A stretch of DNA of 64,000 nt, taken from NCBI GenBank assembly GCA_029339195.1, contig JAPTJF010000137.1, positions 62,001 through 126,000 of the forward strand, in the 5' to 3' direction. The translations under genes were made by a program, and so were the position numbers. Below are positions 1-11,764 of the stretch, one piece after another. The notes below the pieces were generated by a model. That model was not told the DNA's origin, did not search any database, and worked only from the letters and a program-made list of their open reading frames with translations. The stretch is from Micractinium sp. NFX-FRZ (lineage: Eukaryota; Chlorophyta; Trebouxiophyceae; Chlorellales; Chlorellaceae). Within the stretch, counting starts at the first letter, position 1. Each line of letters begins with the position of its first letter.

Positions 1-2429
1 GGCTCCCTCGAGGCGGGGGCGGCCAACCGCGTGTGCGCAGCCGCCGAGAATGCAGGGCACTCTTGCTTTGCGTGCCACGACCTGCTGCTTGTTGGGGGCA
101 CGGCCAGGGGCCTTACACTCGTGATGGTGTGAGCCGCAGCGGTGCTGTCGGCACCAAGTGAGCCGTCCCACGCCTCCCCTTCTGCGCCACCCTATTGGCG
201 CAGGTGGGGCGGCACCGCTGTCAAGGTGGCGCCTCACATTTCACGTGCGGAGAACGTGCAGGCCTGGGTGGGCATGGTCATCAGTGAGTGGGCCAGGCCA
301 GGGGCAGGGGCAGGGGCCGGGCAGGGGCCGGGCAGGGCAGGGCTGTGCAGGGGCAGCAGGGACGGCGGTGCCAGCTGAGCAGCCCTGCCACCGCCCGCCC
401 CGCCCTCCGGCATCACCTCCCCACTCCTCACACTCATCCCTTCCCGCCTCATTTCTTCGCCCCTTCCCGCCCCACCCTGTGCAACGCACCTGCTTGCCAC
501 TGCTCACTCATCCTCCCGGCATGCCCCTCCCCGTGTCCTCTGCAGCCTGCTTCGTTGCGATGAGCTGGGCACCTCATGTTGCCATGACATGCGCGTGCCG
601 GTGCATCCCCTTCCCACATTTGCCCCTCTCGTCCCCCACTCCCGCCGCCCCTTGCCTGCCTGCAGTCTTCCTCATCGCCGTGGCCTGGCCCACCCTAGGG
701 TACCGCTCCTATGTGCGCTGGCGCGTGGCCGGCGTGTCGGCGCTGCGCATCGCCCTCTTTGCCCTCCCCTTCAACTTCTCACTGGCCGTGTTCGACGCCA
801 TAGGTGATATATTTCACTTGTTACTGGTTTTGGACGTCCACACTTGTGTGGTCACCTGTTCTTGCGCATTTCGTTCCCCTCCCAACCATGAGAAACTGCT
901 GGCACCCCTCCGTGTCCTTGTTGGCTGCAGCACCGGAGATCAACCGGGGCCGCCTGGCGGTCGTCTCAAACGTGTTCCAGCTCTTCATGAGTAAGCCCAC
1001 GCTGCCCTGCTGGCAACCAGTGGGCAGGCTGAGGGCCGCGCGGTTCATGAGTCTGGCAGCCGTTTCAAACGTGCCCCCCTGCTGGAGTGGCGCTTGTGTG
1101 TGTGGGTGGGTGGGGGGGAGCCTCGATTGAGAGCACATGAGGGGGGCAGCAGAGGGGTCCACATGTGCCTGAATGTGTGTGCAGCTCCTCGTAAGGTCTC
1201 CAGGGTTTCGGTTTCCGGGTGAGCTTCTGTGAGCACCCCTGCATGTGTAACACCTGTGCAAACTGCACACGTCCTGTTGCCCGGCCTCCACCCCTCCCCC
1301 GGCCCCCTCCCGCCCCCCTCCAGGCATCCGCATCGCCCTGCTCAGCTTCACCTCCATGGGCTGGCGGGTGCCCTTCCGCCTGCACATGCTGCTGCAAGCC
1401 GTCAACATCTGGATCCTCGTGCGCTTCGGGATGCACGTCTACTGCCGCAGCAAGGTGCGCGGGGCCCGGGGTGGCAGGGGGTGAGCCTGGGGGAGGAAGC
1501 TGCCGCCGTAGCTTGCTGCATGGGGGGGCGCGGCCCACCCTCCCCCGCGCTCCGCTTCGCACAGCCGCCCACCCGCCCCCACCTCCTGCCCCTGCAGCTG
1601 CTCTCGAGCCCCGAGGTGGCCGTCATAGCGGGGGCGGTGCACAGCACAATGGCCTTCATTGCCATGGTGTTTGTGCCCTACACGGGAGTCATTGTGCCCA
1701 GCGGTGAGCGGCAACCGGGCTGCGTGTCTGGGGGGGTGCAAAGGACGGAGGAGGCGGGGACGAGGTGGTGGGCATTGGTCAGCACTTGGCGTGCCGGGGC
1801 AGGTGCTGGTGGAGGGGTGGCGCGCAGGCTGGGTCTTCGTCGGCACGTGTGCGGGCACGTGTGCTCACGGTGTGTCAATCAGCCAGGCACGCATATGCCC
1901 AGGCAGGCAGGCAGCCAGCAGGCAGGCAGGCGGCCAGCAGGCAGGCAGGCGGCCAGCAGGCAGGCAGGCAGGCAGGCGCCCAAAGCTGTGCACCGCCCAT
2001 TGCTGCCCCGCCGTTGCCGCAGGCGCCTACCCTCAGCTGGTGGCGGCCCTCCTCTTCTGCTGGGTTGTGCTCGGCTGGCTCATGCCCACACTGCTGCTAC
2101 TCCCGGAAGTGGTGGCTGCCGAGGCACGCAGCGGCAGCGGCAGCGGCAGCCAGGGCAGCGGCAGCAGGCGGCGGCCCGCCACGTGGCTGGCCAACGGTGC
2201 TGGAGGCCTCCTTGAGACCTGGCTGCGCATGCTGCTGCCCAGCAGCGGCACGCGCGATCCGGACTGGGCGGCGCAGCAGGCGCAGGCGCAGGCGCAGCAG
2301 CAGGCGCTGCAGCTGCCCTCCGTGGCCTCGTGCACGCTACACTGGTGGGCTGTGCTGCTGGTGACCTGGGGCCTCTGCTGCACCGTCGCGCCCTTCCTCA
2401 CGCCACCCGTGCCCGTGCCCGCGGCATGA
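1..2429 (+). CDS. multi-pass membrane protein of unknown function (5' end outside window)
   Basis: Exons: 1-128, 204-283, 666-803, 931-990, 1324-1454, 1598-1703, 2023-2429. They join in one frame for 349 residues to a TGA at 2427-2429; all six introns are GT-AG. The protein is strongly hydrophobic, with about six or seven membrane segments. Examples are VQAWVGMVIIFLIAVAWP (spliced across exons 2/3), ALRIALFALPFNFSLAVF, HMLLQAVNIWILVRFGM, AGAVHSTMAFIAMVFVPY, LVAALLFCWVVLGWLMP and HWWAVLLVTWGLCCTVAP. The loop between the last two is Ser/Gly- and Gln/Ala-rich and probably disordered. Exon 1 has a CxxC pair (SCFACH). I do not recognise the family; similar unnamed polytopic proteins occur in chlorophyte genomes. 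The reading is firm because each membrane segment continues across splice junctions. The start codon and first exons lie left of the window. Confidence 0.8.
1891..1978. repeat. CAGG-rich short tandem repeat in an intron
   Basis: Runs of (CAGG) interrupted by GCCAG form a 25-27 bp higher-order unit repeated about three times in the last intron of the membrane-protein gene. The same CAGG/CCTG tetranucleotide recurs elsewhere in the window (7002-7020, 13479-13504, 32518-32545, 32634-32662), so it is a common microsatellite here. Confidence 0.85.
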
Positions 2430-3660
2430 CGCGCCACCTCCCTTCCTCCTCCACTACCCGCCTCTCCCTCCTGCATGCCACTCCGTGTCCTGCTCAGCTT
2501 GTTCAATGCTACGGCTGCCTGTGCCAGACAGCAGCCCGCGAGGCATGATGCTGACCGTACAGCACACATGCGCACACACACGCGCACACTACCCTTGTCT
2601 ACTGCGCCCTCCTGATCGCACACGCCCGCCTCCCACACACTACCCTCCGCGTCTGCCCCCTTCTGTTTACACACCAAACGCTTCCATACACCCACCAGCC
2701 GCATTCCTCTCACCCCTCTGCTCTCACAACACATCACACATACATGCCCAAACTCACGCCGCCCTCACATTTCTGCAGCCTTCTGACTGTCACCACAAGG
2801 CACGCACACACCCACCACCCGCCGTCGCCTGCGCCCTTCTGCATGTACACGTACGGCCTCCCCCAGCACTGCTTTGCCTCAAGTATCGCCCAAGACCCCT
2901 GCCCAGCCTTCCGCCCTTGCAGTATTGCCCTGCCCTGCTTCTCCCCCCAACCAACATTCCGCCTGCTGCCATTCTCCTCTGCCCTCACGCTCTGTGTTTT
3001 CCCCAAAGCAGCCGCCCCTCCCTCCTCCGAATCGACCCTGGGCCCCACATCAGACGCCCTCGCAAGCAAGCACACGGGGAACACAAGGCAGCACTGCAGT
3101 CCCCGTCCTGTAATACTCCCGTCGCTGCTGCCCCTCCTTCCTTCCTCGTCTGCCCACGTCTGCCCCGTGCCTTTCATTCCACCCAGCATGGCATGCGCCG
3201 CTGCCCTTTTCCGCCTCAAGACCCCGGCAGTTGTATCGAACCTGTTCTCTTCCTGCGCTGGCGTTCATGCACCTTTGCTTTTCCACTGTCAGGCCTGCAT
3301 GGCTGCTGCTGCTGGAAAGTACAGTGTAGCATAGCAGCCTGCTCCCCCCACACAAACACACCACGAAGCAGGCACTGCACGACTGCGGCCAAGAGCGCTC
3401 CGGTGGGGCAGCTACCAGCCAGGCAAACAGCAAAACGCCGCGAGGGCGGCCAGCAGGGCGGCCCCGTGCCGGGGCGCCCGCCGCACCGGCCAGCTCCCGC
3501 AGCGCCGCCCGGCTGACTGCTATATCCCCTTGCCTTGCAATGCTGCATGCAGCAAGCCCGGCCCCCATGGTTGGCTATGCCGGCTGCCGCGCAGCCAGCA
3601 CCGCCTAGCTGACACCCCGTTGCCTCGCAGTGCTGCATGCAGCTAGGCCCCCGTGGTTGG
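2430..3660. other. intergenic region between convergent genes
   Basis: This stretch separates the 3' ends of the membrane-protein gene (+) and the AP2 gene (-). It is C-rich on the + strand (CCCT, CACA and CCTCC runs), with no open frame showing domain-like composition on either strand. From about 3488 it contains tandem copies of the 3' end of the AP2 gene, listed separately. No gene is called. Confidence 0.6.
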
Positions 3661-3700
3661 CTATGCCGGCTGCCGGGCAGCCAGCTCCTGCAGCGCCGCT
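3488..3700. repeat. tandem copies of the 3' end of the AP2 gene
   Basis: A unit of about 90 bp is repeated. The segment 3610-3695 (last codons, stop and start of the 3'UTR) is copied at 3517-3605, and a shorter third copy of its edge is at 3488-3510. Both main copies share TGCTGCATGCAGC followed by TGGTTGGCTATGCCGGCTGCC, with scattered substitutions. The outer copy retains the stop triplet but lies beyond the real stop, so it is a 3' echo of the terminal exon. Confidence 0.8.
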
Positions 3701-6700
3701 TGCTCTGCCAGCAGCCCCACCGCCAGCAGCGCCCTTGGGGTCAGGCGCCAGGCGGCAGCAGGGCGGTCCAGGTCCGTCACGGCTGCGCTGGCCGCGCCCT
3801 GCAGCCGACAGCAGGTCGATCAGTCGAATCAGTCAATCACAGTTCAAGTCCACAGGGAGCCAGCAGCGGTCTCATGGGACTGGGTGGGGAGGAGCAGAGG
3901 CGCAGAGGCAAGGCGTGCGAGTGGGCAGCGGGAGCGGGCAGGGGAGGGAGGGCACAGGTGGTTGGGAAGTGGAGCAGGCACCTCAGCAGGCAGGGCAGGG
4001 GGTGGCAGGCGCCCAGGGAGCCCTGAAAGCACAGTACTTGCGTCCCTGAGCATGCTTGGCTGGCTGCCGGGGCGCTGGTGGTGGGGCAAAGAACACACCA
4101 CTCGCTCGCCCTCTGCGCCTGGCTGCCTGCCCTCCTCCCCAGCCTCCATCCTGCGCCGCCAGCACAGCACGCCCCTCTCGTTCCCCCAATTCCCTAACCT
4201 GCGCTGCCAGCATGAGATCTTGCGTGGCGGGGGCCACTCGATCCAGCCAAGGGGCGCGCCGCTTCCAAGGCTGGCTGCGTGCCAGCGGGGGCTGGAAGCG
4301 GTTCTTCTTCCAGCTGATGGCGCCCAGGCACTCGGCACAGCCGGGCTGCTCCAGGTGCGCGCAGGCGGCACACTCTGCATGTATGGGGAGGTGGCGGGAA
4401 GCGGGGACGGGGGTGGGCGCACGGCGGTGGGAGGCGGGGAGAGCAGGGGACAGAGGGGCAGGCGGTTGAACACCGGATTGCACCAGGAGTGTGTGCTCCG
4501 CTTGGCCTGCCATGCAGAGCGTGTGGGCAGCGTTGCCTGCGGAACCGCTGCAATGTCCAGTGCATCACTGTCCCAAAAATGAGCCCAGCACACGCCCCCT
4601 CGCATCCCCCCGCATGCCTCACCTTCCGGCGGCTTCACCACTGCCAGCGCCAGCTGCAGCACAGGGCACTGCTGCATCCCACGACCGTGGGAGCGGCCGC
4701 CGCACAGCTGGCAGGTTGGAATCTGCGGCCCACTGCCTGCCGCCTCGCCGCCCCTGCTGCCGCTACCGCCGTCCTCCTCCTGCTGCTCAGTTTCCGCGGC
4801 TGTCCCAGACTCCTCCTCTCCGCTCTCTGCTGCCGCAATGCTGCTGCCGCCGGCATGCTCACGCCCCAGCCGCCGCCGCACCAGGCGCTGCTGCCGTGCC
4901 CGCTGAGCTTCCGCTGCCTCCAGCGCCACGTCAGCGAGCTCCGGCACCAGCGGAGCCTCCACACCCCTTTAACGCAGGGGCAGGGAAGGGCAGGGCAGGG
5001 CAGGGCAGGGCAGGGCAGGGCAGGGCAGGGGGTGTGTTCAGCAGGAAGCTGTGTGTTCAGTCGGATGCGGTGCTCCGGCAGGTATGTGAGGGCACGTGAT
5101 GAGGGCAGCGAGCACTGAGGCACAGGGCGAGCGCGCAGGCGGCACGTGCGGGGCACGCAGCACGGGCCAAACGTGGCGGCAGCGGCCCTCACCCATCGTC
5201 ACACAGAGCCGCCAGCTGTACCATCGCTGCCAGGTCAGCTTGGCCCAGCGTGTCGTGGGGCGCAGATGCATGGGCCAGCCAGCTGCCGGGGGCGACCCAC
5301 CCCAGCGCTAAGCTTTCCAGCTCCCCCGCCTGCCCACCCGCTGCCAAATGCAGCCGACTGCCCGCCGCCACTGCCGCTGCTGCCGGGCTTGTGGTCGGCC
5401 CAGCCCCAGAAGCGCCGGCCCCACCGCCCGCGCCGCCGCTGCCGCCGCCGCCTGCGCCTGCGCTGGTGCCCGTGCGCGGTACCGCAGCGGGGGACGGCCC
5501 AGGCTGCTGCTCCCTCTGCAAAGCTTCTGTGAACGCCGCCTCCTGTACCGCCAGATGCTGCCGCAGCGGGGCCATGGCCGCACTGTGCAGCAGTTGCGCC
5601 GCTCTGTGAGGCAGCTTGCTGGGCGGCTGCAGCCACTCCAGCTCGTGGAGCGGTATGCGGGGAGACCCTGGCGGGGAAGGCTGCCCAGAGGTGCCGTCAT
5701 CCCCCGCCTGCCGCCCCTCCTGCTGCCCCCCCTGCTGTGAGGCCGGCGAGCGCTGCCGCTGCGCCCCTGCCGGCGCCCGGGCGCCGCCGCCGCCCTCCTT
5801 GCCCACCTCCTCCTCCTGCTGCTGCCGCCTCTGCTGCTTGCCATATGCTGCACGCAACCAGGGAGTAACAGCCGCAGGCAAGCATGCACATTAGCTGCCC
5901 CATGCTTACCATGCACCATCAACCCGTGAACCCCGGTGCTCTTCTCCAGCCCAGCTCTGGCCCGCCCTCGTGAAGCTCCCATGAGCCCGGCGCAGCGCCT
6001 CCTCACCTGCCCGCAGCATGGCCGGCTCCGTGACCATCAGCTGCACCACCCCGACCTCGCTGTGCCCCTCGCTCTTCACAGCCGCCAGGCGCAGGCAGCC
6101 GCCCAGGTCGGCGCGCCATGGCTGCAGGCACAAGGGGGTGGTTTCTTTTCAGAACACATTCAAGGCACGGTGGCGGGGGGCAGCCGTGAATAGGGGCCAG
6201 TTAAACGCCCCCAACGGCATTGGCAGGGAGCCGCAAAGGACACTGAGCAGCACAACACGACGGGGTGGACCCAACATAGAGCCACCAGGTGGCAGGCAGC
6301 ACCAGATGGCAGCACCAGATGGCAGGCAGGCAGTGCAGGGGCTGTGTGAACCCCGCCGGGCCCCCCAGGGGCAGCGCCCCAAGCCGACCTGGCGGCAGGC
6401 CGGGCACACGCCGCAGGGCTCTCTGGGGGGCACCCACAGGGGGTCAGCCCGCCGCTGCTGCTCCACCCTGGCAGCCTTCGCATCCAGCGCCCGCTTGGGT
6501 GCCAGCTTGGCGTCAAAAGCCGCCTGCAGCAAGTAAGTTTTCGTGACTCCTTTAGATAGGGGACCGCTGAAAGACAAAATGGGTGCTGCCTGGGTGCCAG
6601 CTTGGCGTCAAACGCCGCCCTGCAGCCAGCAGGCTTTCGGAGCAGAGGTCAGGGTTTTGTTTCAGAAAGACCCCACCTCTGAGGAAGATGGATGGGCACG

Positions 6701-8127
6701 CCAGCGCCAGCCAAATCATGTGCAGCACCCACAGTCCCACAGACGGCTGCTGGCTTCCATTGATTTGCATTGATTTGCCTTGCCTGCATTAAAGGCGCAC
6801 CTGAGCTCTGGCCATGCTCGCCTGCGCCCGCGCCAGCGCCGCCCCCTCCAGCGGTTTCCGAGCCCTCCGAGGAGGCTTGGCCGGATTGTGCCTGCCCAGC
6901 TCCCTGCAGCAAGGCGCGGGCACGGTTGGTCGGCTTGGAGAGAGGAGCAGGCAGGTGGGGGGGACCGGCAGGCACATAGACAGGCAGCAGTGGAGACAGG
7001 CAGGCAGGCAGGCAGGCAGGAAGGGAAGGGAAGGGAAGGGGAGGCGTGGCAGCCTCACCGCAGGTCCTCAAGCCGGGCGGCCAGGTCCGGCCCAAACAGC
7101 TGCCGCTGGCCCGCATAGTCGGAGGCTGGGAAGTTGAGGATGCCAGCCACCGCCTGCACAGCGTGGCGGGGCAGCAGCCACGCTCAGCAGCGGCAGCGGC
7201 AGCAGAGCGACTCAGGGCAGAGACGGCTAGGGTGGGCCGGCAGGCTAGGCCCGGCAATAAGTGGCGCGCCGTTCCACACCGGCCGGTCCTGACTGCTGCC
7301 CAGCGCAAGCAGGCGTGCGCTTTGTGCTGCCGTCCAGCTAACCCCCTGGCCTCTCTCTCACTTCAGCACACCGTCCTGCGCACCCACCCACCCACCCACC
7401 CGTAGGCACATTCAGGACCGCCCTGCAGCCCCCACACGCACCTTGAGCCCATACAGTGCAATCGCCGCCTGGTCGTGCGCGCGTGCCGCCGCCTCTGCTG
7501 AGCGGTGCTGACCCACGTACACAACGCTGCAGCCGGCCATGCCGTTCACCCGCACTCGGAAGGGCCGCTGCTGCGCGCCCTTTACGGAAACCACGCCGTG
7601 CCAGCACTGCGCCAGGGAGCAGCCCAGGGGTGGGGGGGAGCCAGGGGTGGGGGCAGGCGTAAGCAGAAACTGGCGGCGGTTGGGCGCGGCCGCGTGCACC
7701 GCAGCAGGGCCTGGGCGATTTGGGAGCACAGCGCAGGTAGCTGGCGCTTTGGCCATGCGGAGTAATGCTACAGCTGGGAGGGGCAGGTCAGCAGACGTAC
7801 CTTGCTGCCTGCGTCGGCGCCCTCCTTGGCATTGCCCATCTGCCCGGGGGCCTCTCCTGCTCCCTCCTTCTGCAGTCCCTGCTCCAGCCCATCCTCTTCT
7901 GTTCCGCTGCCGCTGCGGCCGCCGTTGTTGTCCGATTCTGCTCGCCCCGCGGCCGCCGCCGCCGCCTCTGCTGCCGCCGCCCCGCTGCGGCGACGACCAC
8001 GGGCGCCCCCTCCGCTTTCCTGGGCCGCCGAGGTCGGTGCCTTGACCGCCCGGCGTCGTTTGCTAGCTGGCTCGGGCTGCGCTTGCCGCGCCTCCGCAGG
8101 CTCGGCAGGCTGAGCACGCTTCTTCAT
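3661..8127 (-). CDS. AP2/ERF-like DNA-binding protein with cysteine clusters
   Basis: Exons in transcript order: 8127-7801, 7606-7442, 7153-7059, 6903-6801, 6523-6389, 6121-6007, 5847-5193, 4966-4623, 4374-4199, 3798-3661. They give 750 residues. Exon 1 is Ala/Arg/Gly-rich, with basic clusters that could be nuclear signals. Residues ~110-185 form an AP2-like domain spread over exons 2-3: WHGVVSV, RVRVNG, VVYVGQHRSAEAAARAHDQA, then LNFPASDY, matching the YxGV / YLGxFxTxEEAARAYDxAA / NFPxxDY pattern. Cysteine motifs follow: CGVCPACR with a later Cys (exon 5/6), CQLCGGRSHGRGMQQC (exon 8) and CAACAHLEQPGCAEC (exon 9), suggesting zinc binding. Family knowledge says AP2 proteins are nuclear transcription factors; targets are unknown here. 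The exon 5 donor (GTCGGC) is weak and its end is the least certain boundary. The terminal exon is leucine/alanine-rich and helical. Confidence 0.82.
4979..5033. repeat. GGGCA minisatellite
   Basis: About eleven copies of the pentanucleotide GGGCA lie in an intron of the AP2 gene, immediately upstream (on the - strand) of the exon 8 acceptor. On the transcript strand the array reads TGCCC, so it doubles as the polypyrimidine tract. Confidence 0.9.
6480..6635. repeat. duplicated exon 5 edge of the AP2 gene
   Basis: The start of exon 5 with its acceptor (about 6499-6528) is duplicated at about 6592-6622. Both carry TGGGTGCCAGCTTGGCGTCAA followed by GCCGCC and CTGCAG, differing by a substitution and a 1-nt insertion. 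The outer copy is inside the upstream intron and would be out of frame. Confidence 0.85.
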
Positions 8128-8323
8128 ATTTTTTAGTTGCTATACTTTGAGGTGGAAGCCCTCGGCAGCCGGAATGCGCCAGCCGAAAACATGCGTGCGA
8201 GGAGTGCTGCGGGCAAATGCATGGGGCCTCGACCGAACCTTTACTCTCACTTACACAGTCTCAGCGATCTTATCGATTGAACAAAGCTACCTTACTTGGC
8301 GCACGGGCCTGCACAGGCGCGAC
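8128..8323. promoter_or_regulatory. shared promoter interval of the AP2 and RF1 genes
   Basis: Only 196 bp separate the two divergent start codons. The AT-richest part is 8125-8152, next to the AP2 start. No canonical TATA box is clear on either side. The regulatory role is inferred from gene layout alone. Confidence 0.5.
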
Positions 8324-11300
8324 ATGGCAGCCGGACGCTCCTCTGGCTCTCTAGCTGCGCTTCTGCGGTGAGCCTGGTTGCACCAATGATTGCGGCATCA
8401 TCGCGCAAGTTGCCAGCCCGATGAGGCGCTGCTCACCGCATCCCCCTGGCCTGTGCCGCCGCTGCCTGCAGAGCGGCGGCAGCGGTGCCGCCGGGGCAGG
8501 CAGCCGGCCTTTCCACCGCCTGTGTGCAGGCGTGCACGCACATCCCCTCCCGACAGCTGCACCCCGTGGTCACCCTGCTGCCCTCGCTGCTGGGCTGGCG
8601 ACCTGGCTGTGCCGCCGTTGCGCCGCTGCCCTGCCAATGGGCAGCGCAATGGGGACGCGCACACGGCAGCGGTGGCTGGCGGGGCGGCCGCTCTGGAGCA
8701 GCCGGCTTTTCCACTCTGTCAGACAGCATCACCATCACACCCGCAATAGAAGTACAGCTGGGTCGCATTCGGCAGCGGCACGATGAGCTGATGCAGCAGC
8801 TGAGCGGAGATGCCATGACCAAGTGCGTGTTCTTGCCCCTGCCCATTGCTTGTGCCTGTCTTTGCCTGCTGTGCTTGCATATGTGCACTGGCTTTGGCCT
8901 GTCCTTGGCCTGCCTATGTCCCCCCCACTGCTTTCGACGCTGTCGCTGCGGCTGCGGCTGCTGCTGGTATGCTTGCTGTCGCCAAGCACCTGCCTCCACC
9001 TTGCATCCCACCCTTGCCACGTCCGCCTGCTGCCAGGATGGCGCCTGCTGACATGGCACGCCTGAACAAGGAGCTGTCTGACCTGGAGCCAATCGTGGAG
9101 GCCCTGCAGCACCTGTGGTCCAAGCGTGAAGAGGTGGGCTGCCCTGGGCGGCCCCGAGCGGGCGGGCGCGCGCCGGCGCGGTGCAGCGCGTGAAGTGCGC
9201 ATTCTGAAGTGGGAGGCAGGTGCACAGACAGTGTAGGGCGCGGCGGCAGGCGGCGGCTGCATGCCTTGACCCCTCTGCATGCAGCGACCCTGCACTTGGT
9301 GGAACGGTACATCCCTGGATCCCTCCCTTCTGCAGCTCGAGGGGCTGCAAGCGCTGGTGGAAGACTCGGGGGAGGAGGAGGAGATGCGGCGGATGGCGCG
9401 GGAGGAGCGGGGCGGCATCCTGGAGCAGGTGCGTGCCTCAATGCAGGCCCACTCTGTTGGTGAGCTGCGTGTTGAGAGGGCGAGATATCACAGGGGAGCA
9501 GCGCATGGCTCTGCCTTGAGCAACATTCGGCCGAGCGTTCCAACTTTGGGTTGTGCGGCCTGTCTGCCCACCTGCCGCTGCCGCCCTCCGTTTGTCAACC
9601 CCCCTGCCTGGCCCCTTGCCCACCACCTGCTGCAGCTGCCGGGCCTGGAGCGGGACCTGCTGCTGCTGCTCCTCCCCAAGGATGCAAACGACTCGAGAGA
9701 CGTGGTGGTGGAGGTGCGGCACCCCCGCACTGCCTTTGTCTGCCTGCTTCGACCTGTCTGCATTTGCCTGGCTTGCCGTTCTACCTGCTTGCCTGCCCGT
9801 CAAACCGATCCTACAGAGCGTGGCATGCCTGCCTGCCTGTCAGGCCAGTTGCAGTGCTGCTGCCTGCCGCTGTCCATGCCCCGCTGTGTGTGCCCCTGCC
9901 CCTGCACCCCCCCCCCCCGGCCCCCTCACCTGCCTGCCACCCTGGCAGGTGCGCGCCGGCACGGGGGGCGACGAGGCCTGCCTGTTTGCTTGGGAGCTCT
10001 TCCGCATGTATGAGCGGTACGCCTCCACCCAGGGGTGGAAGTTCGAGGTGGGTGACGTGTCACTGACACTTCTTTCTTCCTTCAAGGTACCAGCACAGGG
10101 GCCGACAGCAGGAGGGGATAGGGGCCGACACAGGCCGGGATGTGCCACCACCCGGGGTTGCAGTTTGGGTGGGATTTGTCTGCTTAGCCTTCAATCGAGG
10201 GGCGCAGAGCTGGTAGCAGAGGCAGGAGCGGCGGGGCCGGGGTGCATGGGCCAGGCGACTGGAGGCAAGTGGCAGGTGCTGTGGCAGGGGTTGTGGCAGG
10301 GTGCCGGCATGCGTGAGTGAGTGTCCCTTCTTTCTCAGATGGCTGAGCTGGCGGCTGCGCATGTTATCCACACCAGCTTCTGCACACATTCCTCACTGGC
10401 CCCCACATCTGTGCCACCTGTCCTTCAGATGGTCGAGCTGGCGGCGGCCGAGCTGGGCGGCTGCTCACCTTACCATCACCACAGCTCCTTTACACTTTCT
10501 TTGCCGCCCCCCACGTCCTCACCCCTACCCCTTGTTATCTCCTCTCTCTGCCCTCAGATGGTCGAGCTGGCTGAGGCCGAGCTGGGCGGCTGCAAGCTGG
10601 CCAGCGCGGTGATCAGCGGGCGCGGCGGGGTGTACGGCCAGCTCAAGTTTGAGAGCGGGATACACCGGGTGCAGCGGGTGCCTGTGACCGAGTCAGGTGA
10701 GGGAGGCAGCTGGGCAAAAGGATGCAGACGTGGCCGAACCGACGCCACATGCCGCCCTGTGCTGCTGCACGTCTGCCGCGCACCTGCCAGCGTCTGGCCC
10801 CGCCTCGCACCCTGCCCTCGTCGCTACCCACTTCAGCCGCAGACCAACCTGGCTTCTGCCTCCCATGCAATGGCCAGCTGTCCAAAGCCCCGGCTTTTCT
10901 GCCTGGCTTAACCCAACCCCATGGTGCAGGCGGCCGCGTGCACACCAGCGCGGCCTCTGTGGCGGTGCTGCCCCAGGCGGAGGAGCAGGATGTGGCCATT
11001 AGGGATGAGGACATACGGATAGACACGTACCGGTGAGCTGCCACGTGTGCTACTTTGAGTGATGCAACGAGAGAAGGTGGAATGGGCCACGGTACCAGGC
11101 CTAGGCGAGTTCTGTGCTAGCATCTTTTGGTGCAAGAGCAACATGTGGCCGTTCAAGGCAGTAGTCTCCTGCAGATGGTCACTTGCTGCTGGTGCTGACA
11201 AGTAGTGCTTCAGGACTGCGTGTGCCCCTCTCGGCCAGCATGCCCCAGCCACATGCGCTGATGTTTGGGCAGCCTCCCCTTGGCTCCCCCTAATCCCTCC

Positions 11301-11725
11301 AAATCACATCCAATTGTGTGCAGGTCTGGCGGCGCGGGCGGGCAGCACGTGAACACAACCAACAGTGCTGTGCGGGTGACGCACCTGCCCACGGGCCTCG
11401 TGGTGGCGATACAGGTGAGAGGAAGGGCGCCAGGGTGGGGTGCTCTTTGTATGCGTTGTTTGATGCGGCGGCACGGATGCCTACGGGGTCGGCCCCCACC
11501 GTGCACACAACAGCTTGGCTCCGCGCTTTGTGGCTGCACATGGCCGCATGCCGTGGGCCACACCGCCTGCCGCCTGTGCTCCCACCGCCCCACCGTGGTG
11601 CACCACCTTATCTTTAGAACTCACTGAACTCTCCAGCAGGAGCGTTTGCACTACAACACCAAGTTCACACCCCTGAACGGTACTGCCCCGCTGTCCATTT
11701 CCACCCCGCCCACCCTCCGCACACA

Positions 11726-11764
<39 letters not shown>

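Noticed and set aside
158..994. Long open frame across the first introns of the membrane-protein gene
   Set aside because: It only follows one exon (666-803) in frame. The rest is pyrimidine-rich intron, and splicing in consistent phase gives a much better membrane protein.
2485..3516. 343-residue + strand open frame in the intergenic region
   Set aside because: Composition is Pro/His/Ser/Cys from C-rich DNA, with no domain pattern and no splice-phased extension.
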